DNA of 64,000 nucleotides from Ignavibacteria bacterium UBA2360 (GTDB lineage Bacteria > Bacteroidota > Ignavibacteria > Tepidaquicellales > OLB5): assembly GCA_002344125.1 (NCBI GenBank), contig DDTQ01000012.1:1-64000 (forward strand). The letters are read 5' to 3'. Below, piece after piece: positions 25,372 through 34,798 of this stretch. Position 1 is the first letter of the stretch. Every line of letters starts with the position of its first letter. The notes under the pieces were generated by a model, which was given only the letters and a program-made list of their open reading frames with translations, did not search any database and was not told the origin of the DNA. Made by a program: the position numbers and the translations under genes.

Positions 25372-26709
25372 TTAATTCGTCCTCTTCGATCTATCCATAT
25401 GCCCGTCATCATACAATCCATTTACCTCATATACAACACCAAGCGCATCTTTCACAAATTTTAGCCTGAAGTAGTCAAGATCTTTGAACATAAAAGTATC
25501 TTCAGTCATCGGCGTCATAGCGTATTTTTGTCTTCCTTTGCGCTGGTAATACAACTTGCCTGCTTCATAGGTGATTGTTCTGTCATCATAAATCCCTGCA
25601 TAGCTCTTCAATGTGATTTCATCTATTGTCGGTGCGTTCAGCAGGGCATTCAATGATTCAACCATCCAATTGTTTGTTCTGATCTGCTGCTCATCTTTTG
25701 ATTTCTGTGTTAATTTCTGCAATGCAAGTATCTGCGCCTGCTCAAGCGCAAGCTCTGATTTTATGTTTACATCCGGTTCAACGCCAACACCTTCCCAGTT
25801 TGTTTTAGTAATCGGGTTTATCGCTCTGCCGTTTGGTACAAAGATGGCAAACCCTTCGTTTATGGCTCTTACACCCCCCGGGTGCGCACCGCCGCCTGTG
25901 GTTTCACCCACAATTGTTGCGCGTTTTAGATTCTTTAAGTTATAAGAGAATTCTTCTGCGCCTGAAAAAGTAAATTTACTTGTTAGTACATACACGGGAA
26001 CGTCCGGCATTCTTTTGCCGTCAATTTTTCTGAGTGTCCAGTATTCTTTGGTTTCATCCGTGGGTCTGTAATACAGGTCATTTAAATGTACCGGTGTTTC
26101 TGTAAAAAGGTAACTGCAGATCAACTGAACTCCTGCAGGGTCGCCGCCGCCGTTCAAACGCAGGTCAAATATAATAGCATCAGTGTTCTCAAGGAATTTC
26201 ATAACTGAGGCTACTGTTTCTTTTGAGTAATCAGGTGAGGCGAAATTCCTGAAATCAACGTAACCAATATTACCGGGCAGCCTTTCCACTTTTTTGAATC
26301 CGTAGTTCTCCTTCTTCATCATTTCATTCCAGTGTTTTTCATCATCGGTGTCACTGCCGTTTTTTTCCTGCTCAATGAGACGCTTAGCGTCTTCGGGTGA
26401 GAATCTCACTCGAATATGTTTATCATTGCTTACTGACTGCAGATCTGCAGTTAATTTTTCGGCAAACTTCATCGGGTCATCAATGCCATCGTAACTGCCA
26501 GCGGCAAGATTCTGCTTGATGAGCGTGCCCATTTTTTTTGCCAGATCCGGGAAGATGTAATTTTCATCCAGCAAATTGGAAATTTTCTTCACTGTCTGCT
26601 GTTTTACTTTAGAATCAAACGAGAATTTTACGGGCTCCTGCTGAGCAAATGATATCTTAGCAGCCAAGATAAAAGTGATAAAAATAACGATTAATTTTAA
26701 GTTAAGCAT
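25372..26709 (-). CDS. S41-family (IRBP/tail-specific type) secreted peptidase
   Basis: The 445-residue protein has a signal peptide ending KISFAQ (about residue 22), an N-terminal helical domain, and an S41 core: GNIGYVDFRNFASPD (about 146-160), FDLRLNGGGDPAG (181-193), and the catalytic Ser249 in KFTFSGAEEF, followed by GETTGGGAHPGG. The family cleaves partly unfolded protein C-termini; this clade lacks a recognisable PDZ domain. AAGGAG stands 8 nt before the ATG. It is monocistronic. Confidence 0.88.
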   Translation of the reverse strand: MLNLKLIVIFITFILAAKISFAQQEPVKFSFDSKVKQQTVKKISNLLDENYIFPDLAKKMGTLIKQNLAAGSYDGIDDPMKFAEKLTADLQSVSNDKHIRVRFSPEDAKRLIEQEKNGSDTDDEKHWNEMMKKENYGFKKVERLPGNIGYVDFRNFASPDYSKETVASVMKFLENTDAIIFDLRLNGGGDPAGVQLICSYLFTETPVHLNDLYYRPTDETKEYWTLRKIDGKRMPDVPVYVLTSKFTFSGAEEFSYNLKNLKRATIVGETTGGGAHPGGVRAINEGFAIFVPNGRAINPITKTNWEGVGVEPDVNIKSELALEQAQILALQKLTQKSKDEQQIRTNNWMVESLNALLNAPTIDEITLKSYAGIYDDRTITYEAGKLYYQRKGRQKYAMTPMTEDTFMFKDLDYFRLKFVKDALGVVYEVNGLYDDGHMDRSKRTN

Positions 26710-26781
26710 TTATATAACTCCTTATGTATAATTTTATAGTAATATGACGCCCGCGGGCAGCAAAAAGTTTCATTGCTATCC

Positions 26782-27726
26782 TTAAAACTTCATTTCCATT
26801 TTGATAGTTGATCGCTCGTATTTTGAGTTGTGATTTTCGGTAAGTACGAATCCGAGCTTTTTATATAATCTCAAGGCAGCATTTAACTTTACATTCGTTT
26901 CCAGAAAAAGAAGATCAGCCTTTTTCTTTTTGGCAAGCCTTATAATTTCTTCTGCCAGCTTTTTACCTATCTGCCTGCCCTGCGCTTTATGCGTGACAGC
27001 CATTTTAGCAAGTTCATATTCTCCCCCTGAAGCACTTATCAGCGCAGCGGTACCTACAATTTCATTCTTATATTTCGCAAATATTATCTCGCCCCCTTTT
27101 TCAATTATCTCTTCCTGCGGGTTATTAAGCAGCTTTTCATCTTCAGGTTCAACATTAAAATACTTTTCAAGCCATTCATAGTTCAGTGTTTTAAATAGCT
27201 CTTTATATTCATTGCTGTACATTATTAACTCAACACTACCGATCTGTTTTTCTTTGATCTTTTCGCTGACTCTAGAGAACATATCCTTATCATCAAGTGA
27301 GTTTTCAACTTTATTGATGACAAACATAAGGTCGAAGCCTGTTTCTTTAAAAACATCTTTGATGGCATCTTCAAATCCCTGCCAAACGGGTTTTAATTCA
27401 TCAAGCAGTTCCAGTCCTTTGGGAGAAAGCGCCAGCAATTTTTTCCGGGTGTCAGATCTATCTTTAACAACTTTCACCAAACCCTTTTTGATCAGCACAT
27501 TCGCTATTTGGGTTACTGCGGGCTGAGTGTAACCAAGCTCGGTAGTTATTTCGGAAATATTGAGCGGTGACTTCTGGCTCAGCAGGCTGAACATAGTGAA
27601 CCATCGAGGTTCAAATTCAATATTCTGCGCCTGGTAGATTTTTGCCCCATCCTGCATAAACCGGTCGGTAAGTAATCTTAATCTTGTTCCAAATGCAACT
27701 TCGCCTAACTGTTTGATGAATTCCAT
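26782..27726 (-). CDS. MarR regulator fused to a GNAT acetyltransferase
   Basis: The 314-residue protein has an N-terminal MarR winged helix (about 30-145; SPLNISEITTELGYTQPAVTQIANVLIKKGLVKVVKDRSDTRKKLLALSPKGLELL) and a C-terminal GNAT domain (about 165-314; AVTHKAQGRQIGKKLAEEIIRLAKKKKADLLFLETN). Such fusions are known but little characterised; the GNAT part could sense acetyl-CoA or modify a target. An 18-bp palindrome overlaps its promoter, which suggests autorepression. It is divergent from typA and separated by 231 bp. Confidence 0.88.
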   Translation of the reverse strand: MEFIKQLGEVAFGTRLRLLTDRFMQDGAKIYQAQNIEFEPRWFTMFSLLSQKSPLNISEITTELGYTQPAVTQIANVLIKKGLVKVVKDRSDTRKKLLALSPKGLELLDELKPVWQGFEDAIKDVFKETGFDLMFVINKVENSLDDKDMFSRVSEKIKEKQIGSVELIMYSNEYKELFKTLNYEWLEKYFNVEPEDEKLLNNPQEEIIEKGGEIIFAKYKNEIVGTAALISASGGEYELAKMAVTHKAQGRQIGKKLAEEIIRLAKKKKADLLFLETNVKLNAALRLYKKLGFVLTENHNSKYERSTIKMEMKF

Positions 27727-27743
27727 AATATTAGTAATTAATA

Positions 27744-27761
27744 TATATAAGCACTTATATA
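27744..27761. promoter_or_regulatory. Putative MarR operator
   Basis: TATATAAG-CA-CTTATATA is a perfect 18-bp palindrome lying between the MarR-GNAT start codon and its putative -7 box, overlapping the box by 2 bp. MarR proteins bind such short AT-rich palindromes as dimers. Confidence 0.6.
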
Positions 27762-27790
27762 AATATAATTTGAATATTATTTATAATCAA
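27760..27790 (-). promoter_or_regulatory. Candidate promoter of the MarR-GNAT gene
   Basis: On the minus strand TTG (27788-27790), 20 nt, then TATATTTA (27760-27767), one mismatch from TAnnTTTG. Confidence 0.55.
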
Positions 27791-27853
27791 TAGAATAGGT
27801 AATTTTCATTGAAATAATGGTATTTTTGACTGTTTTTTTAAGTCAATAATCTC

Positions 27854-27861
27854 TATATTTG
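27854..27861 (+). promoter_or_regulatory. Candidate -7 box for typA
   Basis: TATATTTG is a full TAnnTTTG match about 97 bp before typA. The nearest TTG upstream is at 25-nt spacing, so the -33 box is weak. Confidence 0.4.
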
Positions 27862-27957
27862 TTTGTCAAAATTATAGATTTTCTTGCCCAAAATCCCCGA
27901 ATTTAGACACAAAATCACACAAAAATTCTCAATTAATCAAAAGAAACAGGAAATAAC

Positions 27958-29781
27958 TTGAAGAAACTTGTTAACAATGATAAGATACGTAACATTGCTA
28001 TAATTGCGCACGTAGATCATGGAAAGACGACACTGGTAGATCACATGTTCAAACAAAGCGGAATGTTCCGCGAAAACCAGGAAGTAGAAGACCGGGTAAT
28101 GGATAATATGGATCTTGAGCGCGAGCGAGGGATAACTATTTCAGCGAAGAATTGCTCAGTATTATGGAATGGTGTCAAAATAAATATTCTGGATACACCG
28201 GGTCACGCTGATTTTGGCGGAGAAGTTGAACGCGCATTAATGATGGTTGACGGAGCGATACTGCTTGTTGACGCTTCAGAGGGTCCGCTGCCGCAAACAA
28301 GATTTGTACTGAAAAAGGCATTAACATCAGATAAAAAGATCATTGTCCTTATAAATAAAATTGATAGAAAAGATGCCCGCGCAAAGGAAGTGCTTGATGA
28401 GATTTATAATTTATTTATTGATCTTGATGCTACTGAAGAGCAGATAGAATTCCCTATACTTTACGCTATCGGCAGAGAAGGTATCGCGCAGACTACACTT
28501 GAAGGCAAAGGAACTGACCTTGCTCCGCTGTTTGATAAAATAATAGAACAGATACCGGGTCCTGCTTATGATGAAAGCGAACCTTTGCAGATACTGGTAT
28601 CAGATCTGGATTACTCCGATTACATTGGCAGGCTTGCAATTGGCAGAGTTGCAAACGGCAATGCGCACATTAACGATCAGCTTGTATGCATCGGCGAGGA
28701 TGGCGGACAAAAGCCGCTTAAGATAACAAAACTGCAGGTGTACGAAGGCTTGAAACTAAAGGAAGTTGAAAATGCTGAGCCGGGCGAAATTGCGATCCTT
28801 TCGGGAATTGAGGATGTACACATCGGCGATACCATTTGCAGTAAAGATAACCCCAAGGCATTGAAAAGAATTGTGGTTGATGAACCTACTATTTCAATGA
28901 TATTTGGAATAAATACTTCGCCCTTTTCAGGTAAAGATGGTAAGTATGTACAGTCAGCCAAATTAAAAGAAAGGCTGATAAAGGAAACCCTTAGAAATGT
29001 GGCTTTAAAGGTAGAAGAAACCCAGAGCGCCGATTCATTTATAGTAAAAGGAAGAGGCGAGTTTCAGATGGTTATTCTTATAGAAACACTGCGCCGCGAA
29101 GGGTATGAAATGTCTGTCGGCAGACCGCACGTAATATACAAAGAAAAAGACGGCAAAAAAGTTGAGCCTATCGAGCATTTGTTTATCGATTGTGAAGAAA
29201 GCTTTGTGGGTATTGTTACAGATAAGCTTTCACAGCGCAAAGGAAGAATGGTTAACCTGGTTAATCACGGTACAGGCAGGGTCAGACTGGAATTTACTAT
29301 TCCTTCACGCGGACTCATTGGTTACAGGAACGAATTCCTTACAGATACAAAAGGAACAGGAATTATGAACTCATATCTGGAAAGCTACGAAGAGTATCGC
29401 GGTGATTTCCCGGTTAGGAATACGGGATCACTTATTTCAGACAGGCAGGGCGAAACCACTGGTTATGCGCTGTTTAACCTTGAACCCAGGGGTACACTTT
29501 TCTGTTCGCCGGGCGAAGCTGTTTATGAGGGGATGATTGTTGGTGAGCATAACAGAGATAACGATCTTAACGTAAATGCATGCAAACCTAAAAAGCTTAC
29601 AAATATGAGGGCCTCGAGCAAAGATGAAGGCATTATCTTAACGCCTGTTACACCAATGACACTGGAAAAAGCGATTGAGTTCATTAATGATGATGAAATT
29701 GTAGAAGTTACTCCTAAGAACATAAGGCTGAGAAAGACAATTCTTTCCGCGCAGAAAAGGCAGTCAGGCGGAAAAGCATAA
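27958..29781 (+). CDS. typA: Ribosome-associated GTPase TypA/BipA
   Basis: The 607-residue translational GTPase shows G1 AHVDHGKT (17-24), switch I RERGITISAKN, G3 DTPGHADFGGEVER and G4 NKIDR. EF-G-like domains III and V follow, then the BipA C-terminal domain (SRGLIGYRNEFLTDTKG and RASSKDEGIILTP). It acts in 50S biogenesis and stress or low-temperature growth. The start is a TTG directly before KKLVNNDKIRNIAI; no ATG is near. Monocistronic. Confidence 0.95.
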   Translation: MKKLVNNDKIRNIAIIAHVDHGKTTLVDHMFKQSGMFRENQEVEDRVMDNMDLERERGITISAKNCSVLWNGVKINILDTPGHADFGGEVERALMMVDGAILLVDASEGPLPQTRFVLKKALTSDKKIIVLINKIDRKDARAKEVLDEIYNLFIDLDATEEQIEFPILYAIGREGIAQTTLEGKGTDLAPLFDKIIEQIPGPAYDESEPLQILVSDLDYSDYIGRLAIGRVANGNAHINDQLVCIGEDGGQKPLKITKLQVYEGLKLKEVENAEPGEIAILSGIEDVHIGDTICSKDNPKALKRIVVDEPTISMIFGINTSPFSGKDGKYVQSAKLKERLIKETLRNVALKVEETQSADSFIVKGRGEFQMVILIETLRREGYEMSVGRPHVIYKEKDGKKVEPIEHLFIDCEESFVGIVTDKLSQRKGRMVNLVNHGTGRVRLEFTIPSRGLIGYRNEFLTDTKGTGIMNSYLESYEEYRGDFPVRNTGSLISDRQGETTGYALFNLEPRGTLFCSPGEAVYEGMIVGEHNRDNDLNVNACKPKKLTNMRASSKDEGIILTPVTPMTLEKAIEFINDDEIVEVTPKNIRLRKTILSAQKRQSGGKA

Positions 29782-29799
29782 CATGTAGTATTGCATGAT

Positions 29800-29825
29800 A
29801 TCCTTCGACTCCGCTCAGGATGACA
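29800..29825. repeat. Dispersed repeat CCTTCGACTCCGCTCAGG...
   Basis: A copy of the CCTTCGACTCCGCTCAGGAT-GACAG repeat lies here; the reverse orientation (GTCACCCTGAGCGGAGTCGA) occurs at 59212. The element is widespread in intergenic DNA of many bacteria. Confidence 0.7.
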
Positions 29826-29986
29826 GTTAACTTTGTAAAGCGTCAGCTTTGAAGTAGGTAAACACATATTATTAACGTTAACTGAATATATTACAAAAAA
29901 TCTTAACTTTTCTGTATAAATTAAATGTAAACTTTATTAAATTACAGGATTATTATAACGAACAAATTAAAATTTAATTAAGACAA

Positions 29987-31684
29987 ATGAAATTCAGTGA
30001 AATAGAATACAAACGCCCCAACGTTTCGGTTATTTCAGAAAAATTTGAGCACCTGGTGGATTTATTTCAGAAAGCTGAAAGCTTTGATGAACAGGATGCA
30101 TTGATAAGGAACATAAATGATCTGCGCATGGAATTCCAAACACTTGGAACTATTGCCAGCATAAAATATTCAATTGATACAAACGATAAGGAATTTGAAG
30201 AAGAGCAAAATTTCTACGACGAGAATTCGCCGATATTTGACGGACTTGTTCATAAGTACTATACAGCAATAGTAAATTCAAAATACCGGGCAGAGCTGGA
30301 AAAAAAGTGGGGCAAACAGTTGTTTGATGTTGCCGAAGTAACTCTCAGAACTTTTTCTCCTGAAATTATTGAAGATCTGAAAAAAGAAAATGAATTAAGA
30401 ACGGATTACTCCAAACTACTTGCTTCTGCTAAAATATTTTTTGATGGTGAAGAAAAGAACCTTCAGGGTTTGATCCCTTACATGGAATCAACTGACAGGG
30501 AAATGAGAAAAGCCGCAAATGAAGCAAAATGGAAATTTTTTGCTGAAAATGAAGCGGAATTCGACCGGTTGTATGATGAGCTTGTGAAAATACGCGCAAA
30601 AATGGCAAAGAAACTGGGCTATAAGAATTTTGTGCAGATGGGTTATGACAGAATGGGAAGAACGGATTATAATGCAGAGATGGTGAAAAATTTCCGCGAC
30701 CAGGTGCTGGAAACAATTGTTCCTATTGCTGTTAAGCTTAAGCAGAAACAGCAGAAAAGGCTTGGTCTGGAATCATTCAAATATTACGATCAGCCTCTTG
30801 ATTACAAATCAGGCAACGCAAAGCCGCATGGTTCCCCGGACTGGATCGTCAGCTGCGCCAAGAATATGTACTCCGAGCTTTCTCCTGAGACCAACGAGTT
30901 CTTTAATTTTATGTTAGATAATGAGATGATGGACCTTGTCAATAAGAAGGGTAAGGATACCGGCGGGTATTGTACATTCATAGAAAAATATAAGTCACCA
31001 TTCATCTTTTCAAACTTCAACGGTACGATGGGTGATATAGAAGTGTTGACCCACGAAGCGGGTCATGCGTTCCAGGCATATTCAAGCCGTAACTTTGAAA
31101 TTCCTGAATATTTCTTCCCAACTTCAGAAGCATGTGAAATTCACTCAATGAGTATGGAATTTCTAACATGGCCGTGGATGAACTGTTTCTTCAAAGACCA
31201 GACAGATAAATTCAAGTATTCACATCTTAAAGGATCGGTTATCTTCATTCCTTACGGAGTTTCTGTAGATGAATTCCAGCATTGGGTATATGATAACCCG
31301 GAGGCTGCACCTGCTGAAAGAAAACAGGCATGGCTGGATATAGAAAAGAAATATCTGCCATACATCGAGTATGACAACAATGAGTTCCTTGAAAAAGGCG
31401 GCAGATGGCAGCAGCAGAGACACATTTATATGAGCCCGTTTTATTATATAGATTACTGCCTGGCTCAGATATGCGCTTTTCAGTTCTGGAAAAGATCCAA
31501 TGAAAACAGGGAACAGGCTCTTGAAGATTATTTAAGGCTATGTAAAGCCGGAGGCAGCCAGTCATTTTTAGGACTGGTAAACACCGCAAACCTGATCTCG
31601 CCATTTGAAGACGGCTGTTTAAAATCTTTCATGGGTGTTATAGATAGCTGGCTTGAAGGTTTTGACGACGCAAGCGTAAACTAA
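29987..31684 (+). CDS. M3-family oligoendopeptidase (PepF-like)
   Basis: The 565-residue protein carries the zinc site HEAGH (residues 356-360) within IEVLTHEAGHAFQAYSS and the downstream Glu-bearing PTSEACEIHSMSMEFL that completes the metal site. The rest is helical, as in M3 thimet/oligoendopeptidases. No signal peptide, so it should degrade oligopeptides in the cytoplasm. The length matches the family. The next gene starts 31 bp later after an AGGAGG, so the two may be co-transcribed. Confidence 0.92.
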   Translation: MKFSEIEYKRPNVSVISEKFEHLVDLFQKAESFDEQDALIRNINDLRMEFQTLGTIASIKYSIDTNDKEFEEEQNFYDENSPIFDGLVHKYYTAIVNSKYRAELEKKWGKQLFDVAEVTLRTFSPEIIEDLKKENELRTDYSKLLASAKIFFDGEEKNLQGLIPYMESTDREMRKAANEAKWKFFAENEAEFDRLYDELVKIRAKMAKKLGYKNFVQMGYDRMGRTDYNAEMVKNFRDQVLETIVPIAVKLKQKQQKRLGLESFKYYDQPLDYKSGNAKPHGSPDWIVSCAKNMYSELSPETNEFFNFMLDNEMMDLVNKKGKDTGGYCTFIEKYKSPFIFSNFNGTMGDIEVLTHEAGHAFQAYSSRNFEIPEYFFPTSEACEIHSMSMEFLTWPWMNCFFKDQTDKFKYSHLKGSVIFIPYGVSVDEFQHWVYDNPEAAPAERKQAWLDIEKKYLPYIEYDNNEFLEKGGRWQQQRHIYMSPFYYIDYCLAQICAFQFWKRSNENREQALEDYLRLCKAGGSQSFLGLVNTANLISPFEDGCLKSFMGVIDSWLEGFDDASVN

Positions 31685-31715
31685 ACAAATATTTCCTGAT
31701 GAGAAGGAGGGTGAA

Positions 31716-32378
31716 ATGAACAATTTAATTATTACAATTGTACTGTTGTTTGTTTTTGGTTCTGTTCTTAAAGCAGACCTCCTTCCCGAAGGAAAGAAAA
31801 AGATATCTTACAGCTTTGAAGTAACCAATACAGATTCATACCCTGATTATACTTTTGTTGCATACCCTGTCAATACTTCCAACGGAAAACCAATGCTTTA
31901 TGGAGCTATCCTGAATGCAGAAAGTAAGATCGAACTTTCCTGTAAATTTGGAGTTCCTGTAATTTACGCGGTTAAAACAAGTGAATTTAACACTCAAGCC
32001 TTTGACTCTCTGAACAATATCGGGAATGACGATCTGAGAGTTAAGGAGTTGAAAAGCTTTATTGAAACGGGTAAATTTATCCCTTCACTAAAGGTTGTAT
32101 GCAGTTCCTATGCTGATAGGGATGCCAAGTACAGTTTTGTTGAAGAGCAGTTTCGGGTGGAAAGCATTGAAACCGATACAATGGTGGTCAGATCTGTAAG
32201 AACTTTATATAAAGATTCCCAAAATAATATCATTGATGCCAAAGACTCTAAAGGAAATATACGAGATGATATTGTTTCACCAACTGAGAAATATTCATCA
32301 TACCTTTTCATCATTATACCGCTGCTTGCGTTAATTGGAATTGTCTCAATTGTACTTATCAGGAAAATGAAAAAGTAA
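31716..32378 (+). CDS. Exported protein with C-terminal membrane anchor, unknown function
   Basis: The 220-residue protein has an N-terminal signal (IITIVLLFVFGSVLKA), an unrecognised 170-residue domain beginning LLPEGKKKISYSFEVTNTDSYPDYTFVAYPV, and a C-terminal transmembrane helix (SYLFIIIPLLALIGIVSIVLI) followed by RKMKK. The topology would place the domain outside the inner membrane. A strong AGGAGG precedes the ATG. The next gene, also a membrane protein, starts 1 bp after the stop, so the two probably act together. Confidence 0.75.
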   Translation: MNNLIITIVLLFVFGSVLKADLLPEGKKKISYSFEVTNTDSYPDYTFVAYPVNTSNGKPMLYGAILNAESKIELSCKFGVPVIYAVKTSEFNTQAFDSLNNIGNDDLRVKELKSFIETGKFIPSLKVVCSSYADRDAKYSFVEEQFRVESIETDTMVVRSVRTLYKDSQNNIIDAKDSKGNIRDDIVSPTEKYSSYLFIIIPLLALIGIVSIVLIRKMKK

Positions 32379-32379
32379 T

Positions 32380-32712
32380 ATGCAGACCTATTTTACAGCG
32401 TTGTTCTTAACAATGGCTGTTGAGTTTGGTGTATATTATCTCTTTTTACGCTGTAAACCCCTGAAACTGCTGCTATATTCCGTTATTATTAATGGTTTAA
32501 CACATCCTCTCGCGTTTTATCTCTATTCGGAATTGTATTTCAAACACGACCTGAATAATAATTTCAATATATATTTTTTAATTACTGAAATTATTGTATT
32601 TTTAGCAGAAATTTACCCGGTAAAACTTCTGATTAATATCAGCCTGAAAAAAGCCGCTTTAATTGCGTTTTCGGCAAATCTGGTTACTGCCGGTTTGAGC
32701 TTTTTATTTTAA
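32380..32712 (+). CDS. Small polytopic membrane protein
   Basis: The 110-residue protein is almost wholly hydrophobic, with about four membrane helices and no recognised motif. It follows the preceding anchored protein by 1 bp and precedes a transporter-like gene by 13 bp. Function unknown. Confidence 0.7.
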   Translation: MQTYFTALFLTMAVEFGVYYLFLRCKPLKLLLYSVIINGLTHPLAFYLYSELYFKHDLNNNFNIYFLITEIIVFLAEIYPVKLLINISLKKAALIAFSANLVTAGLSFLF

Positions 32713-32725
32713 GCAAGATCTCATT

Positions 32726-33766
32726 ATGAAAAAAATTGTTCTGCCTGTAACGCTTGGTTTAGCCCATGGTGTATCTGATTGCGCTGCAGGACTGGTTCTT
32801 GGCAGTCTGACTAATTCCATGTCAATTTATGGAGTTGGTTCGCTTGTGCTGTTGTACAATCTGCTCGCATTTGGCGCGCAGCCGCTTGCGGGTTTACTTA
32901 CCGATAAACTGAAGAACCCCAAACTTGCTGTACTGACCGGCCTTATTCTTATGGCAGCAGCAGTAATACTGTATTTCATTCATCCGGTCGCTTCTGTACT
33001 TTGCGCGGGATTTGCTTCGGCTGTGTTCCACGTCGGCGGGGGAGCTTTGGCGCTTTGCTCAACCCCTGATAGATCTTCCGGCGCGGGTCTGTTTTCGGCT
33101 CCGGGTGTTGCAGGACTTGCAATTGGCGGCTACCTCGCAATTAGCAGCATATTCCCTGCGGCGCTTATTGTAGTATTGCTTGCAGCAATTGCTGTATTCA
33201 TTTTTGCGCTAAAAATACCTTTACTGCCTTATGAGGCGCCGCGTGAGGCCAACGAATTTGAAAAGCATGATCTTATTATGCTTGTACTTCTGCTGGCAAT
33301 TGCGCTGCGCTCAGCAGTCTGGAATATTTTCCAGCATATAGAGCAGGGTGAAATTACCAATATAATACTTATATCACTTTCTGCCGCGGGCGGCAAGATA
33401 ATCGGCGGATATGCGGGTGATCTTATCGGGTGGAGAAGGTATTCATTTTCGGCGCTGCTGCTTGCCATTCCCCTTCTGATAATGGGTGAAGCAAGTATTT
33501 ATTTCTTACTGCCGGGTATAGCTCTGCTGCAATCAGTTACTCCGATTATGGTTACTGCGCTTTATAAAAATATGAAAAAACTTCCGGCAACTGCTGCCGG
33601 ACTTTCGTTCGGGTTGGCGATCGCAGCAGGCGGATTGCCCTTTTTACCCGGGCATATAACAGCTGAAGATTATTCGTCACCGCTTATCATTGGCGGTGTT
33701 TTGATACTGACAGCGGTATTGGTTTATGCAGCGATGCGAAGGAAGGCAGTGAATATCAGTGCTTGA
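32726..33766 (+). CDS. MFS-like membrane transporter
   Basis: The 346-residue protein has about 10-11 hydrophobic helices. Features of the major facilitator family are the loop GLLTDKLKNPK (about 54-64) after helix 2 and internal two-fold similarity (GGKIIGGYAGDLIGWRR in the second half). It is shorter than typical 12-helix MFS proteins. The substrate is unknown. The next gene overlaps its last 8 nt. Confidence 0.75.
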   Translation: MKKIVLPVTLGLAHGVSDCAAGLVLGSLTNSMSIYGVGSLVLLYNLLAFGAQPLAGLLTDKLKNPKLAVLTGLILMAAAVILYFIHPVASVLCAGFASAVFHVGGGALALCSTPDRSSGAGLFSAPGVAGLAIGGYLAISSIFPAALIVVLLAAIAVFIFALKIPLLPYEAPREANEFEKHDLIMLVLLLAIALRSAVWNIFQHIEQGEITNIILISLSAAGGKIIGGYAGDLIGWRRYSFSALLLAIPLLIMGEASIYFLLPGIALLQSVTPIMVTALYKNMKKLPATAAGLSFGLAIAAGGLPFLPGHITAEDYSSPLIIGGVLILTAVLVYAAMRRKAVNISA

Positions 33767-34223
33767 TAAACTGCTGAATTACAATAATATTTACCAGCAA
33801 TGGCTGAATAACGGCTCAACTAAAGAAGCCGCAATTGAATTGACTATACAGCAACTGGATGGACTTGAAGAAATTGCGTCAAACGATGAATCATGGTATG
33901 AGTTACTCGAAATTTCAGCGCGGGGAAGAAATTATGACGCATGGCTTGCTATGGATTGGCCCGATGGATTCGATGAACTCCTGTTATGTGTTCCGCTGTG
34001 CAAACTTGTAAGCTGGGAGTGCGGTAAATGCACTGTTGGCGAACGGCAGGAAAATAATTCATGCGCGCATGATTATTCATTGTTCGGATACATTGGGGAG
34101 CTTGTAAAGAACGGTATGAGAGATGAATTACTTGAACATATTAAAGGCACAAGGAAATTTCTGAAGAATGAAGGATTTCAGTGGAATATCCACAAATGTG
34201 AATTTGAAATGAATAGCTTATGA
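33759..34223 (+). CDS. Conserved hypothetical protein with Cys pairs
   Basis: The 154-residue soluble protein starts with GTG, overlapping the transporter gene by 8 nt. Its central segment CVPLCKLVSWECGKCTVGERQENNSCAHDYSLFG (about residues 76-109) has five Cys and a His and could bind metal. No family was recognised. It sits in a run of tightly packed small genes of unknown role. Confidence 0.7.
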   Translation: MLDKLLNYNNIYQQWLNNGSTKEAAIELTIQQLDGLEEIASNDESWYELLEISARGRNYDAWLAMDWPDGFDELLLCVPLCKLVSWECGKCTVGERQENNSCAHDYSLFGYIGELVKNGMRDELLEHIKGTRKFLKNEGFQWNIHKCEFEMNSL

Positions 34224-34238
34224 GGACTGAATTCTGAT

Positions 34239-34415
34239 ATGGAATACTTTTATACATGTCCGTACTGCTGGCAGGAAGTATCTGTAATACTTGATCTAAG
34301 CGTTCAGCAGCAAACCATTGTTGAAGATTGCGAAGTTTGCTGCAATCCTATTGAGTTCAGATACGAAATCAGCGAAGGTGAAATAACAAATTTTGAAGCA
34401 ATTAAAATTCAGTAA
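34239..34415 (+). CDS. CPXCG-type small zinc-ribbon protein
   Basis: A 58-residue protein reads MEYFYTCPYCWQEVSVILD...EDCEVCCNPIEFRYEI. The CPYC and CEVCC knuckles match the CPXCG family of small Cys-rich proteins (PF14255). The start is 15 bp after the preceding stop and its stop is 3 bp before the next start, so it belongs to the same operon. Role unknown; zinc binding inferred. Confidence 0.8.
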   Translation: MEYFYTCPYCWQEVSVILDLSVQQQTIVEDCEVCCNPIEFRYEISEGEITNFEAIKIQ

Positions 34416-34418
34416 AGT

Positions 34419-34718
34419 ATGACAGGTGAAAGTTCGCAGGTTTATGAGATAATTTCAGGTAATTTTGAACTGGAAGAAGTAAATGAAATTACAATTGAGG
34501 AAATTCAAAAAATACTCACTGCCCGTATAAGAGAAATGCTGGATACCAATCTGGAAAAACTGCTGCATATACTTTACAGAATAGATGTAAGCCAGAAGAA
34601 AACAGATGTAATTTTTAACAGCCCGTTTAAAGATGAGATTGCCGAAGATCTGGCTGCGGCTGTAATTGAACGTCAACTTGAAAAAATTGAGACCAGGAAG
34701 AAGTATAGCTCCAAATAA
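34419..34718 (+). CDS. Small hypothetical protein
   Basis: The 99-residue soluble helical protein has the segment TARIREMLDTNLEKLLHILYRIDVSQKK and a conserved-looking tail AAAVIERQLEKIETRKKYSS. I do not recognise the family with certainty. It starts 3 bp after the CPXCG gene and ends the run 31716-34718; the sigma factor follows after an 80-bp gap. Confidence 0.7.
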   Translation: MTGESSQVYEIISGNFELEEVNEITIEEIQKILTARIREMLDTNLEKLLHILYRIDVSQKKTDVIFNSPFKDEIAEDLAAAVIERQLEKIETRKKYSSK

Positions 34719-34798
34719 TTTCATATACTTATAGTAAACAATAGCTTACATAATGGTTTGTATTGTCACATCCCTCACAAATTTCAGTCTAATATAAT

